A stretch of DNA of 64,000 bases from Actinomadura sp. K4S16 (lineage in GTDB: Bacteria; Actinomycetota; Actinomycetes; Streptosporangiales; Streptosporangiaceae): contig NZ_BDDE01000016.1 in assembly GCF_008327685.1 (NCBI RefSeq), positions 62,001-126,000 on the forward strand, read 5' to 3'. Position numbers and translations under genes: made by a program. Numbering within the stretch: position 1 is the first letter of the stretch; each line of letters opens with the position of its first letter. Below, piece after piece: positions 42,330 through 52,100 of this stretch. Under the pieces are notes generated by a model that did not search any database, was not told the DNA's origin, and saw only the letters and a list, made by a program, of their open reading frames with translations.

Positions 42330-45300
42330 ATGCCAGTGTTGGGCGTTATGACGGAAACGGCGATGCGTTCCCCCTGCGTGTCCGTGCAAGGCCGGCTGCT
42401 TTCGTCCGACGATGTCGAAACGGCCGTTCGCGAGCTGACCGGATCGCCCTGCCGCGCCTTTCAGACCGTTCACGGCGGAGGCCTGACCGTAGTGGTGGAA
42501 TCGGCGCCGGGCGCCGGACCCTCGGCCAGGCAGGTGCGAAGCGCCGTCATCGACGCGTGCGGCGCGGTCGTGGAGACGGTGGCCACCGTCGACCCGGGAT
42601 CGCTGGCGGGCGACGAGGCGGAGCTCGTGACGCGCTACCGGCGCGGGCTGCTGCCGCTCCGGACCACCGACACGCTGGCCGCTCCGCCCGTCCCTCTGGA
42701 CGCCGCGCCGGATCCCGCCCCCGGGGCCGGGAGCGCGCTCGCGAGCCCCGCCGTCCCCTCGCCGCAGGCTCCCGCCCTGGAGGAGGTCGCCTGTGCCGCG
42801 GCCGACCTGCTCGGCGTCCGTCCCGAGGATCTCGGGCATGGCGAGGACCTCATCGCTCAGGGCCTCGACTCCATCCGCATCATGCAGCTCGCCAACGACT
42901 GGCAGCGCCAGGGGCTGAATGTCAGGTTCGCCGACCTCGTGGAGTCCCCGACGGTCGCGTCATGGCATGCTCTGCTCCGGTCGGGAACCGCCGCGCCGCC
43001 GCCCGCCGCGGCCGAACCGGTCGACCGCGGCGCCCCCTTCGGTCTCACCCCGCTCCAGCACGCCTACTGGTTCGGCCGCCGCGACCGCCAGGTGCTCGGC
43101 GGCGTCGGCTGCCACTTCTACATCGAGTTCGACGGCCGGGACATCGACCGCGACGCCCTGGAGAGGGCCGCCCGCGCCCTGTTCGAGCGGCACGAGCTGC
43201 TGCGCGCCCGGTTCCTCGACGACGGCACCCAGCAGATCCTGCCGAGCAGCCCTTGGCCGGGCCTGACGGTCCACGACCTGCGCACGGCGGAAGAGGCCGA
43301 CGAGGTCCTGCTCGGACTGCGCGAACGGCTGTCGCACCGGCGACTGGAGGTCGAGCGCGGCGAGGTGCTCGACCTGGCGCTCTCACTGCTGCCGGACGGC
43401 GCCCACCGCCTGCACGTCAACATCGACCTGCTGGTCGCGGACGTGCGCAGCATCCAGATCGTCCTGGAGGACCTGGCCGCCCTCTACCGCGGCGAGGACG
43501 CCGAGCTGCCGCCGCTGACCTACTCCTTCCCCGACTACCTTGCCCAACGGGAGCTGCTGCGGGCCGAGGAGCACGAGGCGGACCGCCGCTACTGGGCCGA
43601 CCGCCTGCCCGAGCTGCCCCCTGGCCCGCCGCTCCCGCTGGCCGTCGGTCCGGAGAGGGTGGAGCGGGTCCGGGTGGTGCGCCGCGACCGCCGGATCACC
43701 GCCGAGGAGAAGGGGCGGCTGGCCGAGCGCGCCCGCGCGCACGGCGTCACGCTGCCCATGGTCATGGCCGCCGCGCTGGCCGAGGTCGTCGGCGCCTGGA
43801 GCGGCGCGCCGCGCTTCGTCCTCAACGTCCCGCTCTTCGACCGGCAGGCGATCCATCCGGACGTGGAGCGCATGGTCGCCGACTTCTCCAACCTCATCCT
43901 GCTCGAGGTGGACCTGTCGCGTTCGCAGACGTTCGCCGAACGGGTGGCGACGCTCCAGGCGCGCTTCCAGCGCGACGTGGCGCACTCGGCCTACTCCGGC
44001 GTCGAAGTCCTGCGCGATCTCAACCGGGGCGGCCCGCACGACCAGGTGACCGCGCCGGTGGTCTTCACCAGCGCCCTGGGAATGGGCGACCTCGTGGGCG
44101 CGGACGTGCAGCGGAGCCTCGGCCGCCTCGGCTCGATGCTGTCCCAGACGCCGCAGGTGTGGATCGACCACCAGGTGGTCGAGGTGGACGGCGGCCTGCT
44201 GGTCAACTGGGACGCGGTCGAGGAGCTGTTCCCGGCGGGCGTGCTGGACGGCATGGCCGATGGTTACGGCCGCCTGATGGAGTGGCTGCTGAAGCACGAC
44301 TGGGATGCGGTCGCTCCGTCGCTGGTGCCGGCGTCGCAGTCGGCGGTGCGGGCGGCGGTCAACGACACGGCGGCGCCGGTTCCCGAGGGCATGCTGCACG
44401 GCGGCTTCTTCGAGCGGGCGCACCGTGATCCGTCGCGCGTGGCGATCTGCCCGGACGTCTCCTATGGGGAGTTGGCCGATCGGGCGTTGCGGGTGGCGGG
44501 TTGCCTGCGTGAGCGCGGGGTGGGCGCGGGCGACGCGGTGGCGGTGTCCCTGCCCAAGGGGGCTGATCAGGTCGCGGTGGTGCTGGGGGTGCTGGCGGCC
44601 GGGGCGCTGTACGTGCCGATCGGTGTGGACCAGCCGCCGGCGCGGCGTGAACAGATCATGGAGCGTGCCGGTGCGCGCGTGCTGCTGACCGAGCTGCCGG
44701 AGGGCGAACCGCTGGCGGCTCCGGTCGAGGTCGATCCGGGGTCGAGCGCGTATGTGATCTTCACGTCGGGCTCGACGGGCGAGCCGAAGGGGGTGGAGGT
44801 CTGCCACCGTGCGGCGTTGAACACGGTGCTGGACGTCAACGCGCGTTTCGGTGTCGGTGAGGACGACCGTGTGCTGGCGGTGTCGGCGCTCGATTTCGAC
44901 CTGTCGGTGTGGGACGTCTTCGGGTTGCTGTCGGCTGGCGGGTCGCTGGTGATGGTGTCCGAGGACGAGCGGCGCGACGCGGCGCGGTGGGCGCGGCTGG
45001 TGGCCGAGCACGGGGTGACGGTGTGGAACACCGTCCCGGCGCTGCTGGACATGCTGCTGGTCGCCGAGCACGGTCATTTGGGATCGCTGCGGTTGGCGAT
45101 GGTCTCGGGCGACTGGGTACCGCTGGACATGTCGGCAAGGCTGGCGCAGGCGGCACCGGAGTGCCGGCTGGTCGCGCTGGGCGGGGCGACCGAGGCGGCG
45201 ATCTGGTCGAACTACTGCCCCGTACCGGCGGAGGTTCCGGCGGAGTGGGCGTCGGTTCCCTACGGGCGTCCGCTGGCCAACCAGTGCTTCCGTGTCGTGG

Positions 45301-48300
45301 ACCAGATGGGCCGCGACTGCCCGGACTGGGCTCCGGGGGAGTTGTGGATCGGCGGCGCGGGCGTGGCCGAGGGCTACCGCGGCGACCCGGAGACCACCAA
45401 GGCCAAGTTCGTCGCGCACGAGGGGTTGCGGTGGTATCGCACCGGTGACATGGGGCGCTACTGGCCGGACGGGACGCTGGAGTTCCTGGGCCGGGTGGAC
45501 CACCAGGTCAAGGTCCGCGGGCACCGCATCGAGCTGGGCGAGATCGAAACGGCGCTGCTGGCCCATCCCAAGGTGGAACGGGCCGTGGCCACCACGATCG
45601 GCGGTGCCACCCGCAGGCTCGCCGCCCTGGTCGTCCCCGCGGGGGACCTCGACCACGACCTCGACCCCGCCGACCTGCACGACCATCTGGCCGAGCACCT
45701 TCCGCCCTACATGATCCCCGAACAGCTCACCCGGGCCGCCCGCCTGCCCCTCAGCCTCAACGGCAAGATCGACCGCGGCGCCGTCCGGGACATCCTCACC
45801 GAGCATCTCGCCGAGCGTGCCGAGCGGTTCGATCCGCCCCGCCCGGGGGTGGAGACCGCCGTGGCGGAGATCTGGGCCGAGCTGCTCGAGCTGCGCGCCG
45901 TCGGCCGCGACCAGAACTTCTTCACCCTGGGCGGCGACAGTCTGCTGGCCACCCGCCTCATCACCCGCCTCCAGGCGGCCGGCGTGGCCGGTGCCGAGCT
46001 GACGAACCTCTTCGACCACCCCGAGCTCGCCGCGTTCTCCCGGACCGTGCGGCTGGGGGACGAGAGCGAGGTCTCCGCACCGTCCCCCCTGCGCGCCGAC
46101 CCGGAACGGCGACACGAGCCGTTCCCGCCCACCGACGTGCAGCGCGCCTACTGGTTCGGACGCACCGACGACTTCTCCCTCGGGGGCGTCGGCTGCCACT
46201 TCTACACCGAGTACGACTTCGACGATCTGGACCTGGAGCGCCTCACCGCCGCATGGAACCGGCTCATCGAACGGCACGAGATGCTCCGCGCGGTGTTCCT
46301 GCCCGACGGCACCCAGCGGATCCTGCCGGCGGTGCCGGCGCTGACCGTCCCCGTCACCGAGGCCGGCGGCGGGGACGGCGAGCGGGCCCTCACCGAGCTG
46401 CGCGAATCCATGTCGCACCAGCTCATCGACGCGACCCGGTGGCCGCTGTTCGATGTGCGGGCCGTCCGGTACGGGGAGGGCCGCACCCGCCTCGGCGTCA
46501 GCTTCGACAACATCGTCCTGGACGCGCTCAGCATCATGACCCTTCTGGACGAACTGGACACCCTCTACCGCGACCCGGACGCCGGGCTGCCGGAGATCGG
46601 GCTGTCCTTCCGGGACTACGTGCTCACGGTCAAGCCCGAGGCCCAGGCGCTTCGGCGCGCCGAGGAGTACTGGTCGGCCCGGGTCGCCGAGCTGCCGCCC
46701 GCGCCGCAGCTGCCCCTGGCCAGGGACCCGGAATCGCTGGGCCGCCCGCGCTTCACCCGGCGCCAGATCCGCGTTCCGGCCGAGCAGTGGCAGGCCGTCA
46801 AGGACACGGCCCGGCGGCACGGCCTCACCCTCTCGACCGTCCTGGCCACGGCGTTCGCCGAGGTGCTCGGTGCGTGGAGCGCCCGCCGCGACATGACGAT
46901 CAACCTCACGCTCTTCGACCGGCGCCGCGTCCACCCCGACATCGACGCCGTCCTCGGCGACTTCACCTCGCTGCTGCTGGTCGCCTACGAGCCGGGGGAT
47001 ACCTGGCTGGAGAGCGCCCGCCGGCTCCAGCGCCGGGTGGCGCGCGACCTTGAGCACAGCGAGGCGTCCGCGCTGTGGGTGATGCGCGAACTCGCCAAGA
47101 GCACCGGCTCGGCCGACGTCACGATGCCGGTCGTGTTCACCAGCACGCTCGGCGTGACGGGGGAGGACGGCGCGCTGGCCGACACCCTCTTCGCCGACCC
47201 GGTATGGGGCGTCTCGCAGACGCCGCAGGTGTGGATCGACCACCAGGTGGTCGAGGTGGACGGCGGCCTGCTGGTCAACTGGGACGCGGTCGAGGAGCTC
47301 TTCCCGCCGGGCGTGCTGGACGGCATGGCCGACGGTTACGGCCGCCTGTTCGAGTGGCTGCTGGAGCACGACTGGGAGGCGCCCGCCCCGCCCCTGGTGC
47401 CGGCGTCGCAGCTGGCGGTGCGGGCGGCGGCCAATGACACCGCGGCCCCGCTGCCCGACGGCACGCTGCACGGCCGCTTCTTCGAGCTGGCCCGCCGAGA
47501 CCCGGCTCGCCCGGCGATCCGGCCCGGCATCTCCTACGGCGACCTGGCCGGACGGGCGTTGCGGGTGGCGGGTTTCCTGCGCGAGCGCGGGGTGGGCGCG
47601 GGCGACGCGGTGGCGGTGTCCCTGCCCAAGGGGCCTGATCAGGTGGCGGCGGTGCTGGGGATACTGGCGGCCGGGGCGCTGTACGTGCCGATCGGTGTGG
47701 ACCAGCCGCCGGCGCGGCGTGAACAGATCATGCGGCGCGCGGACGCCCGCCTGCTGCTGACCGAGCTTCCCGAGGGCGAGCCGCTGGCGGCTCCGGTCGA
47801 GGTGGACCCGGACGCGAGCGCATACGTGATCTTCACATCGGGCTCCACGGGTGAACCCAAGGGAGTGGAGGTCTCCCACCGCGCCGCCCTGAACACGGTC
47901 CTGGACGTCAACACCCGCTTCGGCGTCGGTGAGGACGACCGTGTGCTGGCGGTGTCGGCGCTCGATTTCGACCTGTCGGTGTGGGACGTCTTCGGGCTGC
48001 TGTCGGCCGGTGGGTCGCTGGTGATGGTGACAGAGGACGAGCGCCGCGACGCCGCCCAGTGGGCGCGGCTGGTGGCCGAACACGGGGTGACCGTGTGGAA
48101 CACCGTCCCGGCGCTGCTGGACATGCTGCTGGTCGCCGAGCACGGTCACCTGGCCTCGCTGCGGTTGGCGATGGTGTCGGGCGACTGGGTTCCCCTCGAC
48201 CTGTCGGCAAGGCTGGCGCAGGCGGCACCGGAGTGCCGGCTGGTCGCGCTGGGCGGGGCGACCGAGGCGGCGATCTGGTCGAACTACTGCCCCGTACCGG

Positions 48301-49166
48301 CGGAGGTGCCGCCGGAATGGGTGTCGGTTCCCTACGGCCGACCGCTGGCCAACCAGTGCTTCCGGGTCGTCGACCCGCTGGGCCGCGACTGCCCCGACTG
48401 GGGCCCGGGGGAGTTGTGGATCGGCGGCGCGGGCGTGGCCGAGGGCTACCGCGGCGACCCGGAGACCACCAAGGCCAAGTTCGTCGCGCAGGACGGCGTC
48501 CGCTGGTACCGCACCGGTGACATGGGGCGCTACTGGCCGGACGGCACGCTGGAGTTCCTGGGCCGGGTGGACCACCAGGTCAAGGTGCGGGGCCACCGGA
48601 TCGAGCTGGGCGAGATCGAGGCGGCGCTGCTGGCCCATCCCAAGGTCGAGCGGGCGGTGGCCACCACGGTCGGGAGCGCGGCCCGCAGGCTCGCCGCGCT
48701 GATCGTCCCGGCAGGCGGCCCGGACGGTGACGGCCTCGACCCCGACGAGCTGCACGACCGGCTGGGGGAGCACCTTCCGCCCTACATGATCCCCGACCAG
48801 ATCATCCAGCTCGCCGCCTTCCCGCTCACCGCCAACGGCAAGGTCGACCGCGGCGCGCTCGCCCGGCTGGCCGAGGAGCACGGGAGCGGCCAGGCCCAGG
48901 ACGCTCCGCCCGCCGGCCCCGTCGAGGAGGCCCTCGCCCGGGTCTGGCAGGCGCTGCTCGACGTCCCGGAGGTGGGCCGGCACCAGAACTTCGTGATCCT
49001 CGGCGGCGACAGCGTCCTCGCCACCCGCCTGGCCGAGGAGATCAGGATCGAGTTCGGCGTCGAGCTCCCGCTGCGGACGCTGTTCGCCGGGCCGACCATC
49101 GCCGAGCACGCGGCCTTGATCGAACAGCATCGCGACGAGGGAGCCTTCGAGGAGGGCACGATATGA
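42330..49166 (+). CDS. NRPS1: aryl carrier protein-Cy-A-T-Cy-A-T
   Basis: 2278 residues (ATG 42348 is an alternative start). Residues about 5-110 resemble a degraded C-terminal adenylation subdomain. ArCP about 150-215 (GLDSIRIM; Ser near 180). Cy1 about 235-665 with the D-x4-D-x2-S heterocyclisation motif DLLVADVRS; A1 about 690-1165; T1 (LGGDSLLATRL) about 1175-1240. Cy2 about 1260-1690 (DNIVLDALS); A2 about 1705-2180; T2 (LGGDSVLATRL) about 2190-2260. Both A pockets read D-L-W-N-M-S-L-I-W, close to the cysteine code DLYNLSLIW. There is no epimerase. The protein should load an aryl acid and form two successive thiazolines, like an extended PchE. Confidence 0.93.
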   Translation: MPVLGVMTETAMRSPCVSVQGRLLSSDDVETAVRELTGSPCRAFQTVHGGGLTVVVESAPGAGPSARQVRSAVIDACGAVVETVATVDPGSLAGDEAELVTRYRRGLLPLRTTDTLAAPPVPLDAAPDPAPGAGSALASPAVPSPQAPALEEVACAAADLLGVRPEDLGHGEDLIAQGLDSIRIMQLANDWQRQGLNVRFADLVESPTVASWHALLRSGTAAPPPAAAEPVDRGAPFGLTPLQHAYWFGRRDRQVLGGVGCHFYIEFDGRDIDRDALERAARALFERHELLRARFLDDGTQQILPSSPWPGLTVHDLRTAEEADEVLLGLRERLSHRRLEVERGEVLDLALSLLPDGAHRLHVNIDLLVADVRSIQIVLEDLAALYRGEDAELPPLTYSFPDYLAQRELLRAEEHEADRRYWADRLPELPPGPPLPLAVGPERVERVRVVRRDRRITAEEKGRLAERARAHGVTLPMVMAAALAEVVGAWSGAPRFVLNVPLFDRQAIHPDVERMVADFSNLILLEVDLSRSQTFAERVATLQARFQRDVAHSAYSGVEVLRDLNRGGPHDQVTAPVVFTSALGMGDLVGADVQRSLGRLGSMLSQTPQVWIDHQVVEVDGGLLVNWDAVEELFPAGVLDGMADGYGRLMEWLLKHDWDAVAPSLVPASQSAVRAAVNDTAAPVPEGMLHGGFFERAHRDPSRVAICPDVSYGELADRALRVAGCLRERGVGAGDAVAVSLPKGADQVAVVLGVLAAGALYVPIGVDQPPARREQIMERAGARVLLTELPEGEPLAAPVEVDPGSSAYVIFTSGSTGEPKGVEVCHRAALNTVLDVNARFGVGEDDRVLAVSALDFDLSVWDVFGLLSAGGSLVMVSEDERRDAARWARLVAEHGVTVWNTVPALLDMLLVAEHGHLGSLRLAMVSGDWVPLDMSARLAQAAPECRLVALGGATEAAIWSNYCPVPAEVPAEWASVPYGRPLANQCFRVVDQMGRDCPDWAPGELWIGGAGVAEGYRGDPETTKAKFVAHEGLRWYRTGDMGRYWPDGTLEFLGRVDHQVKVRGHRIELGEIETALLAHPKVERAVATTIGGATRRLAALVVPAGDLDHDLDPADLHDHLAEHLPPYMIPEQLTRAARLPLSLNGKIDRGAVRDILTEHLAERAERFDPPRPGVETAVAEIWAELLELRAVGRDQNFFTLGGDSLLATRLITRLQAAGVAGAELTNLFDHPELAAFSRTVRLGDESEVSAPSPLRADPERRHEPFPPTDVQRAYWFGRTDDFSLGGVGCHFYTEYDFDDLDLERLTAAWNRLIERHEMLRAVFLPDGTQRILPAVPALTVPVTEAGGGDGERALTELRESMSHQLIDATRWPLFDVRAVRYGEGRTRLGVSFDNIVLDALSIMTLLDELDTLYRDPDAGLPEIGLSFRDYVLTVKPEAQALRRAEEYWSARVAELPPAPQLPLARDPESLGRPRFTRRQIRVPAEQWQAVKDTARRHGLTLSTVLATAFAEVLGAWSARRDMTINLTLFDRRRVHPDIDAVLGDFTSLLLVAYEPGDTWLESARRLQRRVARDLEHSEASALWVMRELAKSTGSADVTMPVVFTSTLGVTGEDGALADTLFADPVWGVSQTPQVWIDHQVVEVDGGLLVNWDAVEELFPPGVLDGMADGYGRLFEWLLEHDWEAPAPPLVPASQLAVRAAANDTAAPLPDGTLHGRFFELARRDPARPAIRPGISYGDLAGRALRVAGFLRERGVGAGDAVAVSLPKGPDQVAAVLGILAAGALYVPIGVDQPPARREQIMRRADARLLLTELPEGEPLAAPVEVDPDASAYVIFTSGSTGEPKGVEVSHRAALNTVLDVNTRFGVGEDDRVLAVSALDFDLSVWDVFGLLSAGGSLVMVTEDERRDAAQWARLVAEHGVTVWNTVPALLDMLLVAEHGHLASLRLAMVSGDWVPLDLSARLAQAAPECRLVALGGATEAAIWSNYCPVPAEVPPEWVSVPYGRPLANQCFRVVDPLGRDCPDWGPGELWIGGAGVAEGYRGDPETTKAKFVAQDGVRWYRTGDMGRYWPDGTLEFLGRVDHQVKVRGHRIELGEIEAALLAHPKVERAVATTVGSAARRLAALIVPAGGPDGDGLDPDELHDRLGEHLPPYMIPDQIIQLAAFPLTANGKVDRGALARLAEEHGSGQAQDAPPAGPVEEALARVWQALLDVPEVGRHQNFVILGGDSVLATRLAEEIRIEFGVELPLRTLFAGPTIAEHAALIEQHRDEGAFEEGTI
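44144..45730. repeat. A-domain repeat, module 1 copy
   Basis: High nucleotide identity with 47216-48805 at an offset of 3072 bp, with long runs of no difference (for example around 44159-44226). It covers the end of Cy1 and nearly all of A1. The offset shifts by one codon near the end. Confidence 0.85.
47216..48805. repeat. A-domain repeat, module 2 copy
   Basis: Partner of 44144-45730. The flanking Cy N-terminal parts and T domains are much less alike, so the pattern suggests gene conversion limited to the A domains rather than a fresh whole-module duplication. Confidence 0.85.
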
Positions 49167-52100
49167 CCGCTGGTCAGCTCATCGCCGAACTGGCCCGGGA
49201 GGGCGTGCACCTGTGGGAGGAGGCGGGCCGGCTGCGGTTCCGCGCTCCCCAGGGCGTCCTCACCGACGAGCGGCGCGCGCTGCTGGCCGCCCGCAAGGAC
49301 GAACTGCTGGAGTACCTGAGCCGCCCGGCCGCGCCCGAGTTGGAGCCGGACCCGGCCGCCCGACATGAGCCGTTCCCGCTCACCGACGTGCAGGCCGCCT
49401 ACCTGCTCGGCCGGGGGGACGCCTTCGACTACGGCGGCACGGCTTGCCAGGTCTACGCGGAGCTGGCCTTCGCGGACCTGGACCCGCGCCGGATGGAGGA
49501 CGCCTGGAACCGGCTCGTCGAGCGGCACGACATGCTGCGCTGCACCTTCCACCTGGAGGGTTACCAGGTCACCGCTCCGGAAGCGCCCCCGTACCGCGTC
49601 GAGGTCGCGGACCTCCGCGGCTGCTCCGCCGCCGAGGTCGACGCGCATGTGACCGCCACCAGGGCTGCCATGGACAGCCGCGTCTACGACCCCGCCGCCT
49701 GGCCGCTGTTCGACGTCCGGATCACCCGGACCGGCGACCGCGACCTGCTCCACGTCTCCATCGACTTCCTCATCGCCGACTACCTGAGCATCCAGCTGCT
49801 GCTCACCGAGCTGAAGCGCCTGTATCTCGACCCGGCCGCCGAGCTGCCGCCGCTGGAGATCACCTTCCGCGACTACGTGGCAGCTGCCCGCGGCCTGCGC
49901 GACGGCGCCGCCTACGAGCGCGACCGGGCCTACTGGGAGGACCGGCTGGACGAGCTGCCCGGCGCGCCCGAACTGCCGCTGCGGGAGGACCGCGAGGTCC
50001 AGGCGACCGGCTCCTTCACCCGCCACGAGGTCCGCTTCGACCCCGAGCGGTGGCGCGGGCTGCGCGAGCGCGCGGCGGCGCACGGGGTCACCCCCTCGAC
50101 GGCCGTGCTCGCCGCCTTCGCCGAGACCGTCGGCCGCTGGAGCCGCCAGCCGGCTTTCTGCCTCAACCTCACGCTGCTCAACCGCCAGCCTCTCCACCCG
50201 CAGGTGGGCTCCCTCGTCGGCGACTTCACCACCGTCAGCCTCCTGGAGGTGGACGGCGCGGCCGGCGACTCCTTCGCCGCCCGCGCCGGCGCCCTCCAGC
50301 AGCGGCTCTGGGACGACCTGGACCACCGGCTCTACTCCGGCGTGGAGCTGATGCGCGAGATCGCCCGCCGCCGGGGCCGGCAGGCCGCCCTGGTACCGGT
50401 CGTCTTCACCAGCACCGTCGGGCTCAGCGACGAGAACGAGGGCATGGACGGCCTGGCCGAGGTGGTGTACGGCAGGAGCCAGACGCCCCAGGTGTGGATC
50501 GACTGCCAGGCACTGGTCGAGGGCGGCGTCCTGGAGGTCAGGGCCGACGTGCGCGACGGCGTCTTCCCCGACGGCCTGATCGAGGACCTGTTCGGCGCCC
50601 TGCGCGCGCTGCTGCTCGACCTGGCCGCCTCCGACGCCGCCTGGGAGTCGGCCTCACCGGTCCGGCTGCCCGCCGCGCAGGCCGAGCGGCGCGACCGCGC
50701 CAACGCCACCGCGGCGCCCCGTCCCGCCGGGCTGCTCCACGAACCCGTCGTGGCGCAGGCGGCGGCCACACCGGACGCGCCCGCCGTCATCACCGAGGAG
50801 CGCACGCTCACCTACGGCGAGCTGCTCGCGCGGGCCACGGCCGTGGCCGAGAGCCTGGCGGGGGCGGGCGACGCGCCCGTGGCCGTGCTCATGCAGAAGG
50901 GCTGGGAGCAGGTCGCCGCCGTGCTCGGCACGCTGCTGGCCGGCCGCGCCTACCTGCCCGTGGACGCCGGGCAGCCGCCCGCCCGGCGCGACCGCATCCT
51001 CGCCGACGCCGGGGTGACCACGGTGCTGACCCAGTCCCGGATCACGGAGCGCCCGCCCGGGATGCGCTGCGTGGACGTCGACACGACGCCGCCCTCCGCC
51101 GCCCCCGCGCCCCCCGGCCGCGCCCGTCCCGGCGATCTCGCCTACGTCATCTACACCTCGGGATCCACCGGCGACCCCAAGGGCGTGATGATCTCCCACG
51201 AGGCGGCGCTCAACACGGTGGCCGACATCAACCGCCGCTTCTCGGTCACCGCGGACGACCGCGTCCTCGGACTGGCGAGCCTCGGTTTCGACCTCTCGGT
51301 CTACGACGTCTTCGGCCCCCTCGCCGTGGGCGGCGCCCTGGTGCTGCCGAGCCCCGAGGGCCGCGGCGACCCCGGCCGCTGGGCCCGGCTGATCGCCGAC
51401 CACGGCGTCACGCTGTGGAACTCCGTCCCCGCGCAGCTCCAGATGCTGGAGCACTACCTGGCCGCGAACCCCACCGGCCTGCCCGCGCTGAGGCTGGCCC
51501 TGCTCAGCGGCGACTGGATCCCGATCACGCTGCCCCCGGCCGTGCAGGCCCGCCTGCCCGGACTCGAACTGGTCAGCCTCGGCGGCGCGACCGAGGCCTC
51601 GATCTGGTCGATCCACCACCCGATCGGCGACCTCGCGCCGGACTGGACGAGCGTCCCGTACGGCAAGCCCCTGGCCAACCAGACCTTCCATGTCCTGGAC
51701 CACGCGATGCGGCCGTGCCCGGACTGGGTGGCGGGCGAGCTCTACATCGGCGGCGCCGGAGTGGCGCTGGGGTACCTGGGCGACGAGGAGAAGACGCGGC
51801 AGCGGTTCGTCCGGCATCCGGAGACGGGCGAGCGCCTCTACCGCACCGGCGACCTCGGGCGCTACCGCGAGGACGGGCTGATCGAGTTCCTCGGCCGCGA
51901 GGACCGGCAGGTCAAGATCCGCGGACACCGCATCGAGCTCGCGGAGGTCGAGGCGGCCGTCCAGGAACATCCCGCGGTCGCCGCCGCCCACGTGCTGGTG
52001 GACGGCGACGGGATGGAGCGCCGCCTCGCCGCCTTCGCCGAGCCGGCCCGCACCCCGTCGCCGCGGATACCGGAGGCTCCGGCGGAGGAGCTCCGCACCG

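Noticed and set aside
43383..49130. Long open frame (over 1900 codons) antisense to NRPS1
   Set aside because: The translation is His/Arg/Pro-rich with no domain motif, and it mirrors GC-rich third-position bias of the real NRPS frame on the other strand.
42330..49166. Epimerase domain in the first module, as in PchE
   Set aside because: No inserted methyltransferase-like E domain is seen between A8 and A10 in either NRPS1 module; the A domains are of normal length.
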